Positions 8,753 to 17,602 are shown, counted from the first letter of the stretch. The stretch is 64,000 nt of DNA from Marinomonas aquimarina (GCF_900089755.1 NZ_FLOC01000021.1:1-64000), one strand, 5' to 3'. A program made the numbers and translations. Notes: generated by a model not told the origin, from the sequence alone.

Positions 8753-10624
8753 ATGCGTTTCAGTTATAAAATCGTTGGGGTATCCGCAATACTCTTGTTG
8801 TTGACTGTGGGGCTATTGAGTGTTCAGCAACAAAGTACGGTAAAAAGTGAAGTCGAGGGGCTGGTATTAAGCAGCTTAAATGAAATCGAAAATGGTGTGC
8901 TAAACACCATTGATGCACAGCTAAGTAATAAAAAGTCTCTTGCCCTAGCGATCACACAAGCGGTTCAGATGAATCCAAATGATCGTCAGTATGTCAAACA
9001 ACTGTTAGACCAACCCGCCATTAAAGATAGCTTTTTAGCCGTCGGCTTTGGCTACGAAGCGGATGGTAGCATCGTTGATAACGATCCTAATTGGGATCCA
9101 GGCGCGGGTTATGTGACTCAGGCGCGTCCTTGGTTTACCGGCCCTAAGCAAACTGGCGGCTTGATTATTACCGATCCCTACATCGATGTGTCGACAGGCA
9201 ATACCATTGTGTCGATTGCGACACCCGTGTACCAGCAGGGCACTTTTATCGGGGCCATGTATTTCGATATGGAATTGGAGGCTCTAGCGAACCTAGTGAA
9301 CTCAGCCAACTTACTTGATGCGGGCTACCTACTGGTTCTAGCGGCTGATGGTACCGCCATTGCCCACCCTCAGGCTGAGAATAACGGTAAAAAGATTCGC
9401 AACTTCTTCGCCGATGTGAATTTACAGGATAGCGCGCAGCGCGTAACCCTAGAAGGCACTCCTTACATGGTGATTATGCGCCATTATCAAGCAGAAGATT
9501 GGTATATTGTTTCCATCGTTGATGAAGACAAAGCGCTGGCTGCGCTTGCCAAGCTGCGCAATAGCTCGATTCTGTTCACCACCATTGGAGTTATCATCAG
9601 TGTCTTTGTACTGATGTTCTTAATTAAAGTGCTTATGCGCCCATTAGATAGTCTGAACAGTGCCATTCAAGAAGTGGCCTCGGGTAAAGGCGATTTGACT
9701 AAGCGTATCGAAGTAAGTAATACCCCTGAATTCGCCAGTCTGGCGCAAGGCTTTAACACCTTCACCGAAAGTCTGCAGTTGCAAATTCAACAGCTTAAGC
9801 AATTAGGCGATGAAATCGTTGCCAGCGGTGATGAAACGGTATTGGATTCACAGAAATCTGCACAAGCCACCAGTAAGCAAATGCAAGAGCTGGACCTATT
9901 GGCAACCGCTATCCATGAGATGGCGATGTCCGCCAACGAAGTGGCCCAAAGTGCTCAACACGCCTCAGAAGCGGCACTGGAAGTGGATAAAAACACCATT
10001 GAAGGTTCTAAGGTGGTGAGTGATACGGCGTTGTCGATCGATGCTTTATCAGGTCGCATTGAACAGGCGGTCGAGCAAGTACAAAAACTGGAAACGGCGA
10101 CCGCTAACATCGAGACAGTGCTGAGTGTCATTAATGATATTGCCGATCAAACTAACCTGTTGGCGTTGAATGCGGCAATTGAAGCAGCGCGTGCTGGGGA
10201 GTCGGGTCGAGGCTTTGCTGTGGTGGCGGATGAAGTGCGAACATTGGCCCAGCGTACACAAGAGTCGACCACTGAGATTCGCGATATGATTGAGCAACTT
10301 CAAGCTGGGTCTGGTGCAGTAGCGGCGGCAATGGATGAAAGTCGAAATACCGCGAGTGATGCCGTTGAAAAGGCTCGCTTTGCCGATGAGTCGCTGCAGA
10401 ATATCAGTGCTGCGATTGAGCGTATCAGTACCATGAACGTGCAAATTGCTTCGGCGGCACAAGAGCAAAGCCACGTGGCGGAAGACATCAGTGGTAATGC
10501 AGTGAAGATCAAGGACCTATCAACGGAAGTTTCAGAGCTGGCGCAATCGTCTAACGAATCGATGGAAAATCAGCGCGTCAGTACCTCTTCTCAGAAATCC
10601 CTGTTAGATCGTTTTGTGGTGTAA
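8753..10624 (+). CDS. Methyl-accepting chemotaxis protein with dCache sensor
   Basis: A 623-residue transmembrane chemoreceptor. It has an N-terminal membrane helix (about 5-25), a periplasmic double-Cache domain (about 30-265) containing ARPWFTG and [10 protein letters not shown], a second membrane helix ([20 protein letters not shown]), a HAMP linker and a long cytoplasmic signalling coiled coil. The conserved hairpin tip reads [19 protein letters not shown]. The Y-x4-R-x-W-F spacing partly matches the amino-acid-sensing dCache motif, but the following Asp is absent, so the ligand is uncertain. It lacks a C-terminal CheR-tethering pentapeptide. ATG 8753 is chosen because CAGGGT precedes it and the membrane helix follows at once; an upstream in-frame TTG at 8699 would place 18 polar residues before it. 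Confidence 0.93.
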   Translation: MRFSYKIVGVSAILLLLTVGLLSVQQQSTVKSEVEGLVLSSLNEIENGVLNTIDAQLSNKKSLALAITQAVQMNPNDRQYVKQLLDQPAIKDSFLAVGFGYEADGSIVDNDPNWDPGAGYVTQARPWFTGPKQTGGLIITDPYIDVSTGNTIVSIATPVYQQGTFIGAMYFDMELEALANLVNSANLLDAGYLLVLAADGTAIAHPQAENNGKKIRNFFADVNLQDSAQRVTLEGTPYMVIMRHYQAEDWYIVSIVDEDKALAALAKLRNSSILFTTIGVIISVFVLMFLIKVLMRPLDSLNSAIQEVASGKGDLTKRIEVSNTPEFASLAQGFNTFTESLQLQIQQLKQLGDEIVASGDETVLDSQKSAQATSKQMQELDLLATAIHEMAMSANEVAQSAQHASEAALEVDKNTIEGSKVVSDTALSIDALSGRIEQAVEQVQKLETATANIETVLSVINDIADQTNLLALNAAIEAARAGESGRGFAVVADEVRTLAQRTQESTTEIRDMIEQLQAGSGAVAAAMDESRNTASDAVEKARFADESLQNISAAIERISTMNVQIASAAQEQSHVAEDISGNAVKIKDLSTEVSELAQSSNESMENQRVSTSSQKSLLDRFVV

Positions 10625-10647
10625 CCACAAGCAGTCATAACGCTTCA

Positions 10648-10677
10648 AAAAAATGCTCCTTCGGGAGCATTTTTTTA
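10648..10677 (+). terminator. Rho-independent terminator after the chemoreceptor gene
   Basis: The arms AAAATGCTCC and GGGAGCATTTT enclose a TTC loop and are followed by a run of T residues. Confidence 0.9.
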
Positions 10678-10802
10678 TCAAAGCAGCTTGTTAGAATTTT
10701 TGAATGGCTACGACATATTTTGATCCTGCTCTTTTATATGAGTTGTCATCGGATTGCGGTAGCATGAGTGTTTTACATCGCTCTTAACAATAAGGATTTG
10801 CT

Positions 10803-11738
10803 TTGGACGTTGTGCTCAACATTACTGCCCCGATCTTCTTTCTCATTTTAGTAGGCTTTTTAGGGACTCGTTACCAGCTTTTGCCTAAAGAGGCGCTTCC
10901 AGCCTTGAGTCGCTTTGTCTTGTATTTTGCTTTGCCATCGGTAATGGTCACCAAGATCTCGGCTTTGGATCTTAGGGCCGTTGTCGATCTATCTTATATG
11001 CTGGTATACGCCGTAGGCGGTTTGGTTGCCTTTGCCTTGACCCTTTTGATTGCGCGTATCTTCCTTAAAGAGACCTGGGTAATCGCAACGGTCAGTGGTA
11101 TGGGCGCGATGATGCCAAACAGCTCCTTTATTGGCTTTCCGATTTTGCTGCAGTACCTTGACGATGCGCCAGCGCAGGCATTTGCCATGGCCTTAGTGGT
11201 TGAGAACATCCTATTTTTACCAGTGGCCTTGGTGTTGATGGAGTCGGTTTATCACCATGAGCCTGGGGTCGGTAAGAAAATCATCGGTAATGTGGCAAAG
11301 CGCGTGGCGACTAATCCGGTTATCCTCTCTGTGTTTGTGGGAGTGATGCTGTCCTTGTTCGGTCTACATTTACCTCATTTCATGAATAGCTCGTTAGACT
11401 TGTTGGCTATGGCGGCCGCTCCGAGTGCTTTGGTGGTGATCGGTGGCTCTTTGGTTGGCGTGACGGTGCAGGGGAGTAAGGTACGCACAGGATTGGTGGC
11501 GAGCATGAAGCTGCTGTTATTCCCCATGGTGGTGTTTGGCTGCTTACAATTCTTCCCGCAGATGCCGACTGAGTTGCGCATAGCGGTATTGCTGTTTGCG
11601 GCCATGCCCATGTTTAGCATTTATCCAATCATTTGTGGGGAATACGGTCAGAGAAGCTTTTGTGCCAGCACCTTGATGGTCACTACGGTACTGTCATTTG
11701 TCACTATTAGTAGCTTGTTGTATCTATTGCATGGGTAG
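10803..11738 (+). CDS. AEC family (auxin efflux carrier-like) transporter
   Basis: A 311-residue hydrophobic protein with about ten predicted membrane helices, matching the AEC/PIN-like family in length and in motifs such as LPALSRFVLYFALPSVM and MMPNSSFIGFPI in the first half. Bacterial members export or import small carboxylates; no substrate can be assigned here. The TTG start is supported by AAGGA six bases upstream; an in-frame GTG three codons later is the alternative. It is monocistronic. Confidence 0.85.
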   Translation: MDVVLNITAPIFFLILVGFLGTRYQLLPKEALPALSRFVLYFALPSVMVTKISALDLRAVVDLSYMLVYAVGGLVAFALTLLIARIFLKETWVIATVSGMGAMMPNSSFIGFPILLQYLDDAPAQAFAMALVVENILFLPVALVLMESVYHHEPGVGKKIIGNVAKRVATNPVILSVFVGVMLSLFGLHLPHFMNSSLDLLAMAAAPSALVVIGGSLVGVTVQGSKVRTGLVASMKLLLFPMVVFGCLQFFPQMPTELRIAVLLFAAMPMFSIYPIICGEYGQRSFCASTLMVTTVLSFVTISSLLYLLHG

Positions 11739-11822
11739 GGGAGCGGTAAATCGAGCCAAAGTTGTCTAAATAGTGAACGAAATGTCGCAAAACCTTGGAT
11801 TTGTCGTAAATGGTGAGATCAG

Positions 11823-12106
11823 AGGCGCAATTAGCAAGCTATTAGATGAAATTAGCGCCTATTATTAATCTCGACATCGCGTCATATATTTGCTCTGCCC
11901 GATATTGTATGCGAAGTCCTCTATGGAATGGTGATCTATTTTTATTGCCTTCACACGGTTGCTTAGCTTTCATAAATGGGGGATTGCTAAGTAATCGCAG
12001 AACCTTCGCATCCTTTTGTGCGTTTGCTCTGCCGAAGGCGATTAACGTCACCCTTTAAGGGAAGTATGCATGACTCTTCAACACCCTGCATACTTCCCTT
12101 TTTTTA
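11823..12106 (+). ncRNA. Possible structured non-coding RNA or long 3' UTR
   Basis: The stretch starts with an AGGCGC/GCGCCT hairpin (11823-11860). It continues with a CTTAGC/GCTAAG pairing (about 11962-11990) and a CCTTCG/CGAAGG pairing (about 12003-12038), and ends in a 14-pair terminator with a T run. The terminator lies 320 bp beyond the transporter stop with no recognisable gene between. It may be the processed 3' UTR of that gene or an independent small RNA. I could not find a strong promoter. Confidence 0.25.
12057..12106 (+). terminator. Strong rho-independent terminator
   Basis: A perfect 14-pair stem (AAGGGAAGTATGCA with TGCATACTTCCCTT) around a 16-base loop, followed by seven or more T residues. 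It is plus-strand oriented. Confidence 0.92.
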
Positions 12107-12206
12107 TGCCCGCTATTTTTCATATCTATTTACTCTTCTATTGTTCGCTCAAAACACGCTAAAGTGACCTCTGACACCACAATTTTGTGCGAAGAGGAGA
12201 TGCTTT

Positions 12207-12611
12207 ATGGGGCTGTATTCGGGTTCATGTTTGTGCGGCAGCGTTGCTTTTGAGTTAGAAGGATCGTTTGCCAAATTCTTTTTCTGTCATTGTAGCCGTT
12301 GTCGTAAAACGTCAGGCTCAGCGCACTGTGCCAATCTATTTGCGCCGGATGCCTCTCTTACTTGGACTAAAGGTGAAGACCATGTCACGTTTTATCATTT
12401 GCCAGAGACGCGCTTTGCACGCACATTCTGTCGTACCTGTGGCTCTATGATGCCAACGGATGCAAAAAGCAGAGGGCTAGTGGTGGTTCCCGCTGGCTGC
12501 TTGGACTCGGATGTGGATGTGCAGCCGGATGCGCATTTGTGCTGTGACAGCAGAGCAAATTGGGATGAAGGGTTGGAAGGTGTCACTAAGTTGCCAGGTA
12601 TGCCTAGCTAA
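12207..12611 (+). CDS. GFA / CENP-V family zinc-binding protein
   Basis: A 134-residue protein of the family named after the glutathione-dependent formaldehyde-activating enzyme. The zinc-binding cysteines appear as CLCGSV near residue 10, CHCSRCRK near 31 and FCRTCGS near 77. Most small family members have no demonstrated activity, so formaldehyde chemistry is not implied. GAAGAGGAG precedes the ATG. It stands alone, converging on gntR. Confidence 0.9.
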   Translation: MGLYSGSCLCGSVAFELEGSFAKFFFCHCSRCRKTSGSAHCANLFAPDASLTWTKGEDHVTFYHLPETRFARTFCRTCGSMMPTDAKSRGLVVVPAGCLDSDVDVQPDAHLCCDSRANWDEGLEGVTKLPGMPS

Positions 12612-12632
12612 CATCCGTCGGCAATGCGAGCA

Positions 12633-13637
12633 TCAAAGTGCCTTGATGCTCTCGCCGCATTCAATTTGGTAGGGCAGTTCAATCACTTGTTTCTTGATGG
12701 ACTCCCCTTGTAAGCCTTTTAACAGCGCTTTTGCCGCTAATCGGCCCATTTCTTCTCTAGGGGTAACCACGGTCGCCAAAAGCGGCACCATGGCTCGTGC
12801 AATATCGTGACCGTGGAAACCGGCAATGCCAATTTGCTCAGGCACTTGTAAGCCTTTTTTCTGGCATGCGTACAGGGCGCCAATGGCGAGGTCATCGTTG
12901 GTGCAAAAAATACCATCAGTGTCAGGGTGTTCGGACAGTACTTCTTCTAGAAACTTTGCCCCTAGGGTAAAAGATGAGGCACTGTGGGTTTCTTTGACAA
13001 CAGAGGTCAGGCCATTGGCCGCCATGGCCTGCTTATAACCTTCGACCTTTTGTAGGGTACGCTCATCCATGCGCGCGGCAAAATAAACAATGTTACGATG
13101 GCCGTGATCAATCATGGTTTGCGTCATTTCACGCGCCGCAGAGCAGTTATCGATACCGATCACATGTAATGGGCTTTTCGAGGTTGAGTCCATGATCTCG
13201 ATAACTGGCACACCCGCATTTTCGAGCATTTTTTGTGCTTTGGGTGTGTGTTGGCTTTCCGACAAGATCAGGGCATCGACATTATAAGACAGTAAGGTGG
13301 CAATACGCTGTTCTTCCAGCTCTTGGCTGTAACCGAAGTGAGCGAGCATGGTTTGGTAACCCTCAGGTTCCAATACGGCTTCAATGCCACGAATAACTTC
13401 GGCAAATACCTGGTTGGTCAACGAAGGAAGCAAAACGCCGATGGCGTGGCTTTTCGATTTTGACAAGATGTCTGGAGCACGGTTAGGGATATAGCCTAAT
13501 TCATCCAGCGCCGTTTGGATTTTATCGCGCAATGCATCAGAGACTTGCTCTGGATTGCGAATAAATCGGCTGACGGTCATTTTAGTCACTCCGACTAAAT
13601 CAGCCACATCCTGTAGAGTTGGGCGCTTTTTCTTCAT
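12633..13637 (-). CDS. gntR: Gluconate operon transcriptional repressor, LacI family
   Basis: A 334-residue LacI-family regulator that closely follows E. coli GntR throughout: an N-terminal helix-turn-helix (LQDVADLVGVTKMTVSRF, about 7-25), the hinge segment IPNRAPDILS, and a periplasmic-binding-protein-like effector domain with CTNDDLAIGA. ATG 13637 is chosen because it matches GntR proteins; the frame could extend 33 codons upstream, but that stretch contains a GntR-type operator and is better read as leader. It lies at the end of the leftward TRAP-gluconokinase operon. GntR normally dissociates from DNA when gluconate or a related sugar acid binds. Confidence 0.92.
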   Translation of the reverse strand: MKKKRPTLQDVADLVGVTKMTVSRFIRNPEQVSDALRDKIQTALDELGYIPNRAPDILSKSKSHAIGVLLPSLTNQVFAEVIRGIEAVLEPEGYQTMLAHFGYSQELEEQRIATLLSYNVDALILSESQHTPKAQKMLENAGVPVIEIMDSTSKSPLHVIGIDNCSAAREMTQTMIDHGHRNIVYFAARMDERTLQKVEGYKQAMAANGLTSVVKETHSASSFTLGAKFLEEVLSEHPDTDGIFCTNDDLAIGALYACQKKGLQVPEQIGIAGFHGHDIARAMVPLLATVVTPREEMGRLAAKALLKGLQGESIKKQVIELPYQIECGESIKAL

Positions 13638-13659
13638 TATGATGGATCTTTTTTTTGTA

Positions 13660-13675
13660 TTGTTAACGGTAACAT
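13660..13675. promoter_or_regulatory. GntR-type operator upstream of gntR
   Basis: TGTTAACGGTAACA differs by one base from the symmetric TGTTACC-GGTAACA half-sites seen upstream of dctP. It lies 23-38 bp before the gntR start, which suggests autoregulation. It is also the reason for rejecting the longer gntR reading frame. Confidence 0.7.
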
Positions 13676-13739
13676 TACCACATGCAGCTGACTCTGCGAA
13701 TCGGATAATGTTCAAAAAAGCAAAGGATAAGAACAAGTT

Positions 13740-13772
13740 AGCGGATGTTTAATAGTAAATTAAGCATCCGCT
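13740..13772 (-). other. Intercistronic hairpin between gntK and gntR
   Basis: An inverted repeat of eight pairs (AGCGGATG with CATCCGCT), one mismatch and five further pairs closes on a five-base loop. It has no T run, so it is more likely an RNA processing or stability element than a terminator. Confidence 0.5.
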
Positions 13773-13780
13773 GTAGACGA

Positions 13781-14275
13781 TTAACGGGCCTCTAAAGCGG
13801 CCACGCTTTGTGCGAATACGTCTTCAAGCGAGTGGCGAATGTCCACCGCAATCACATCAGGTTCGTCAACCGGTTCTACCAGAGTGGCAAACTGACTCTC
13901 CAGCATTCCTTTACCATTGAAGTAGTGACCGGCACGTTTTTGATGACGCTGCCAGATGGTGTCGAAGTCACCTTGTAGGTAGATAATGGCAAGGTCATCA
14001 ATGCCCTGACGTAAAATATCGCGGTAACTTGGCTTCAAACTTGAGCAGGCGACAACAGCGCTGTCATTCTCTTTGAGAATGCCATTAAGCGTTTCTAACC
14101 AACCAAAGCGATCCTCGTCGGTGAGGGGGATTCCTTGGCGCATTTTCTCGACGTTCGCTTCACTGTGGTAGTCGTCCCCATCAAAAAAAGGGTAGCCATA
14201 ATAGCTCGCAATTTTTTGGCCCATGGATGACTTACCACACCCAGATACGCCCATCACAATGATTTTTTTAATCAT
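13781..14275 (-). CDS. gntK: Gluconokinase
   Basis: A 164-residue gluconate kinase of the GntK type that makes 6-phosphogluconate for the pentose phosphate or Entner-Doudoroff pathways. The P-loop is GVSGCGKS (residues 9-16). The family signature around DGDDYHSEANVEKM and the CSSLKPSYRDILR segment are present. ATG 14275 is preceded by AGGAGA nine bases upstream; the reading frame extends nine codons further without a better site. Its position downstream of a TRAP transporter under GntR boxes supports import followed by phosphorylation of gluconate or a related aldonate. Confidence 0.93.
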   Translation of the reverse strand: MIKKIIVMGVSGCGKSSMGQKIASYYGYPFFDGDDYHSEANVEKMRQGIPLTDEDRFGWLETLNGILKENDSAVVACSSLKPSYRDILRQGIDDLAIIYLQGDFDTIWQRHQKRAGHYFNGKGMLESQFATLVEPVDEPDVIAVDIRHSLEDVFAQSVAALEAR

Positions 14276-14290
14276 TTTCTTGTGTCTCCT

Positions 14291-14315
14291 GCTAAGTGCC
14301 AATCTGGCACTTAGC
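14291..14315 (-). other. Intercistronic hairpin between dctM and gntK
   Basis: A perfect ten-pair stem (GCTAAGTGCC with GGCACTTAGC) around a five-base loop. One arm ends where the gntK ribosome-binding site begins. It has no T run. It may set relative expression of transporter and kinase. Confidence 0.55.
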
Positions 14316-14352
14316 GCTATCTAGTTATGTCCGTAGGTTTGACTGAGGGGAA

Positions 14353-15669
14353 TTATTTCCACCAAATAGCCAGCTCAGGGAAGATGATTACCAGTGCCAG
14401 CACCGTTACTTGCAGTGCGATAAATGGCAACAATGAGCTGAAAATTTCGCCTAGGCTGATGTCTTTTGGAGCCACAGATTTCAGATAAAAAGCGGCTGGT
14501 CCAAATGGCGGTGATAAGAAAGACACCTGCATGTTTAGACAGAACACAACACCGAACCAAACTGGGTCTAAGCCAAGGTTGGTAATGATAGGAACGAAGA
14601 TAGGCATGGTTAGCAGTGCCACACCGACCCAATCCAAAAACATACCCAAGACCAGTAGGATGACCATCATGATCAAGATCGTACCCATCACACTGCCACC
14701 AGACAGCGCTAGAATGGTTTCTTCCACGAAGTCGATACCGCCCATTAGGTTGTAAACACCTACTAGGGCCGTCGCACCAATACCGATCCAGATGATCATG
14801 CCACAGGTACTCATGGTGGCTTTGGCGCTTTCTTTAAGCATGTCAAAGCTCAATTCACCACGGATCCAAGCACTGATAAAGATGCCGACTACACCCAGAG
14901 CTGAGGCTTCTGTAACAGACGCCACACCGGTGTAGATACTGCCCAATACCACGGCTACGGACAGCACAGGGAAAAACAGCGCTTTGAAGTAGTTAATGTC
15001 ACCGTCTTGGGCCAGTTCTTCGTCCGTTGGTAGTGGGGCGTAATCTGGGTTTAGGCGACAAATGATTAATACATAGATCATGTAGGCTGCGGCCAAGATC
15101 AATGCTGGTAAGAAAGCCGATTTGAACAGGTCGCCAATTGAAACGCTGGCGGTTAAGCCATAAATGATCAAAACGATACTCGGCGGTAACATGGTACCCA
15201 GCGCGCCACCAGCACAAGTGGTACCGATCGCAAGCTTACGGTTGTAACCTAGGCGCAGCATTTGCGGTAAGGCAAGAATACCCAGCAAAACCGTCTCACC
15301 ACCAATAACACCTGACATGGAAGCAAGAATAACGGCCACGACCAGCGTTTGTACCGCGACACCGCCACGTACTTTGCGGCCAACGACTTTCATGGCATCG
15401 AATAAGTCCCGAGCAATGCCGGAACGGTCTAATAGGGCGGCCATTAAGACGAACATCGGCACGGCTAGAAAGACATAACCACCGACAAAACTGTACAGGC
15501 GGCTAGTCACCAAGGGTAAAGCATCAATACCAAACCAACCAATGGCAAAAACTAAGGCAACCAGGCCTGTCACCATGGCCAACTGCATACCGGTCAGTAG
15601 CAGTAGGATCATGGACACCAGCATTAATAAGCTGCCGTAGCCAATGCCTAAACTCGATAGATCAAACAT
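14353..15669 (-). CDS. TRAP transporter large permease subunit (DctM family)
   Basis: A 438-residue inner-membrane protein with about twelve membrane helices, the normal DctM length, and family stretches such as LLGILALPQMLRLGYNR and GTMLPPSIVLIIYG. It forms the ion-coupled translocation path of a tripartite TRAP transporter. It starts one base after the dctQ stop, so translation is coupled. The operon also encodes the binding protein, gntK and gntR, which points to gluconate or a similar sugar acid as substrate. Confidence 0.94.
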   Translation of the reverse strand: MFDLSSLGIGYGSLLMLVSMILLLLTGMQLAMVTGLVALVFAIGWFGIDALPLVTSRLYSFVGGYVFLAVPMFVLMAALLDRSGIARDLFDAMKVVGRKVRGGVAVQTLVVAVILASMSGVIGGETVLLGILALPQMLRLGYNRKLAIGTTCAGGALGTMLPPSIVLIIYGLTASVSIGDLFKSAFLPALILAAAYMIYVLIICRLNPDYAPLPTDEELAQDGDINYFKALFFPVLSVAVVLGSIYTGVASVTEASALGVVGIFISAWIRGELSFDMLKESAKATMSTCGMIIWIGIGATALVGVYNLMGGIDFVEETILALSGGSVMGTILIMMVILLVLGMFLDWVGVALLTMPIFVPIITNLGLDPVWFGVVFCLNMQVSFLSPPFGPAAFYLKSVAPKDISLGEIFSSLLPFIALQVTVLALVIIFPELAIWWK

Positions 15670-15670
15670 C

Positions 15671-16222
15671 TTATGACTTCCTTAGATTCAGCACTTCTTG
15701 GATGAAATGAAGCGCGAACTGAATGAACATCACGCACATAGTGATGAAAATGGTAATTTTCACATACGCTGGAAACGCAGGGTTCCAGGCAGAGCCTGAC
15801 GTTTCAAAGTGAATGTCACCAAACGGCGAAAGCACAGCACTTTCCGTCATTTGGAATGCTGCATAGGACAGCAGACCAGAAAAAATTAAGCCCATAATGT
15901 GGTGAAACACATTGAGGTATTGGCGCGTTCGGTGTGATACGGCGTCGTAGATTAAGACAACGCGTACGTGCTTATTGGTTGCGAGCGCATAAACGCCGCC
16001 AAAGACAAACAAGCAGGCACCAATGAAGGAAGCGGATTCATGCACCCAAATGGTTGGTGCGTTGAATACATAGCGCATAACCACTTCGTAAAACGAGATG
16101 GCGACCGTGAAAAGGAACAGCAAGCTTAGGGTGTTACCAATGCGAACAATGGCTTTATCAAGAAGATTGCGCGGTTGATCCGCTGTGTCTTCTGGATGTG
16201 GAATTGGGGTCTCGGTATTCAT
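15671..16222 (-). CDS. TRAP transporter small permease subunit (DctQ family)
   Basis: A 183-residue protein with four predicted membrane helices. Its central loop has WVHESASFIGACLFVFGG and NKHVRVVLIYD, typical of DctQ. The N-terminus is polar and slightly longer than usual. It pairs with the large permease immediately downstream and follows the binding-protein gene after a 96 bp gap containing a hairpin. Confidence 0.92.
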   Translation of the reverse strand: MNTETPIPHPEDTADQPRNLLDKAIVRIGNTLSLLFLFTVAISFYEVVMRYVFNAPTIWVHESASFIGACLFVFGGVYALATNKHVRVVLIYDAVSHRTRQYLNVFHHIMGLIFSGLLSYAAFQMTESAVLSPFGDIHFETSGSAWNPAFPAYVKITIFITMCVMFIQFALHFIQEVLNLRKS

Positions 16223-16245
16223 GGGGTAGGGTCCAGTTTAAAGTA

Positions 16246-16286
16246 GGGGCAGTGAACATGCTCAACTACATGTTCACCTATGCCCC
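16246..16286 (-). other. Intercistronic hairpin between dctP and dctQ
   Basis: A nine-pair perfect stem (GTGAACATG with CATGTTCAC) is extended by six more pairs (GGGGCA with TGCCCC) across a three-base bulge. It has no T run. Such hairpins commonly protect the 3' end of binding-protein mRNA, giving more binding protein than permease. Confidence 0.6.
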
Positions 16287-16318
16287 CCACTTTGATTTGG
16301 CGGTGGCTTTCTTAGAGA

Positions 16319-17335
16319 TTAAAGAAGGCCGTTTTCTTCTAGGTAAGACGTAATAGAGTCATACACTTTTTGGGCATTTGGAGATTGTTTGGCAAACTCT
16401 TCCCACTGTGTACGAGCGATAGCGCGGAACTTCTTACGTTCTTCAGCCGACCAATCATGGATGGTGATGTTTGGATCTTCTTGTGCTGCTTTCACTGCTT
16501 TTTGGTCAGCGATACGTAGCTGAGTCGTGATGTCGTTAGCGAAGTCACGAACAGAAGTGGTCATGATGGCTTGCAGATCTTCAGGCAGTTTTTCCCATTT
16601 TTTCATGCTCATTGATACATCGATCAATGGTAGAGAGTGGAAACCAGGCTGTACTGGATGGGTAGCAATGTCGTTCATGCCAGCTTTTTGGTTGGTTGAG
16701 AATACGGTGTAGTCTGCAGCGTCGATGACACCTTTGCTCAAGCCTGTGAATACTTCAGAGCCTGGTAGGTTTACTGGCGCTGCGCCCGCTGCGGCAAATA
16801 CACGCTGTACCAAACCTTCTGGTGCACGAAGTTTCAGGCCTTTAAGGTCTTCAACACCGTTTAGCGGAACACGTGATACAAATGATTCCACACCTGTTGT
16901 TGAACCACCGATGAATTTCACGCCGTAAGGTGCGTAAAGTTCGTTCATCAGTTCATAGCCGCCACCGTAATTGATGTACTGAAGCAGTTGCGTGGTGTCA
17001 GACCAAGCACCAACTGTATTACCAATTAAGCCAAAGGCGGCATCTTTACCAGAGAAGAATTCTGTTGCGGTGATTTGACCATCAAGAATGCCCATCTTGA
17101 TGCCATCAAGTGTCTCAGTGTGTTTGAAGACACTACCAACCGGAAGTAGGTTGATCTTGATACGACCACCAGACATAAGCTCAACGCGCTCAGTCCATTC
17201 TTTTTGAATTTGGAAGTTTTTGTCCCCTGATGGGTCAGACGATTGGAACTTGAAAGTGTAGTCAGCAGCGAAAGCTGTCGTCGATAGGGCACCTGCAACA
17301 GCAGCTGTGATTAGCGTTTTAGCGAATTTGCTCAT
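16319..17335 (-). CDS. TRAP transporter substrate-binding protein (DctP family)
   Basis: A 338-residue periplasmic binding protein with a clear signal peptide (about 1-23, cleavage after TTAFA). The DctP core motifs include LKLRAPEGLVQRVFAAAGA and LSKGVIDAADYTVF; the conserved arginine that binds a substrate carboxylate is probably the one in LKLRAP. It is the first gene of the dctP-dctQ-dctM-gntK-gntR operon, and GGAAGAG precedes the ATG. The substrate is inferred as gluconate or a related aldonate from the adjacent kinase and regulator. Confidence 0.93.
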   Translation of the reverse strand: MSKFAKTLITAAVAGALSTTAFAADYTFKFQSSDPSGDKNFQIQKEWTERVELMSGGRIKINLLPVGSVFKHTETLDGIKMGILDGQITATEFFSGKDAAFGLIGNTVGAWSDTTQLLQYINYGGGYELMNELYAPYGVKFIGGSTTGVESFVSRVPLNGVEDLKGLKLRAPEGLVQRVFAAAGAAPVNLPGSEVFTGLSKGVIDAADYTVFSTNQKAGMNDIATHPVQPGFHSLPLIDVSMSMKKWEKLPEDLQAIMTTSVRDFANDITTQLRIADQKAVKAAQEDPNITIHDWSAEERKKFRAIARTQWEEFAKQSPNAQKVYDSITSYLEENGLL

Positions 17336-17392
17336 GATCTCTTCCCGCTATTTATTGTTTTAAAGGAATATACAGTTATAGGCGACAAATGT

Positions 17393-17408
17393 ATGTTACC
17401 GGTAACTA
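17393..17408. promoter_or_regulatory. GntR-type operator 1 upstream of dctP
   Basis: The perfect 12-base palindrome GTTACCGGTAAC lies at 17395-17406, 58-73 bp before the dctP start, probably just downstream of the transcription start. Confidence 0.75.
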
Positions 17409-17416
17409 GGTTTGCA

Positions 17417-17432
17417 ATGTTACCGATAACAT
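17417..17432. promoter_or_regulatory. GntR-type operator 2, overlapping the predicted -10 box of dctP
   Basis: ATGTTACCGATAACAT is symmetric except for one pair. On the minus strand its end reads TAACAT, which fits a -10 element 18 bp from TTGACG, so a repressor bound here would block RNA polymerase. Confidence 0.75.
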
Positions 17433-17446
17433 AAAAACGGCGTCAA
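17417..17446 (-). promoter_or_regulatory. Predicted sigma-70 promoter of the TRAP-gluconate operon
   Basis: On the minus strand TTGACG (17441-17446) and TAACAT (17417-17422) are separated by 18 bases. The placement between and within GntR-type boxes supports it. Confidence 0.5.
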
Positions 17447-17461
17447 TAGGTTTTGTAGAAT

Positions 17462-17477
17462 ATTTTACCGGTAACAT
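17462..17477. promoter_or_regulatory. GntR-type operator 3, upstream of the dctP promoter
   Basis: ATTTTACCGGTAACAT is symmetric except for one pair. It lies upstream of the predicted -35. Its centre is 45 bp from operator 2, so looping or cooperative binding is possible. Confidence 0.7.
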
Positions 17478-17602
17478 TGAAATGTTAGACCAGCTTTTTT
17501 AGAAATTCAGATAAATTAGTAAGTTAGCTAAGTGTAAAAAATTGTGCTGTTACAAAAGGCTGAGAGTCGTAACAAGTCAGGGGAAAATGAGGCGTGCTCT
17601 GG

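Larger units (their letters stand above)
11739..12206. other. 468 bp gap without a convincing protein gene
   Basis: Two overlapping reading frames of about 70 codons lie here on opposite strands (11846-12058 plus and 11842-12051 minus). Neither has a recognisable domain or a good ribosome-binding site. The notable content is a series of inverted repeats and a strong terminator, listed separately as a possible non-coding RNA. Confidence 0.5.

Noticed and set aside
11842-12058. Two opposing reading frames of about 70 codons
   Set aside because: No ribosome-binding site, no domain, and mutual overlap; they look like chance frames in a structured non-coding stretch.
13638-13736. N-terminal extension of GntR by 33 residues
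   Set aside because: The stretch contains a GntR-type operator and family members start at the MKKKRPTLQD position.
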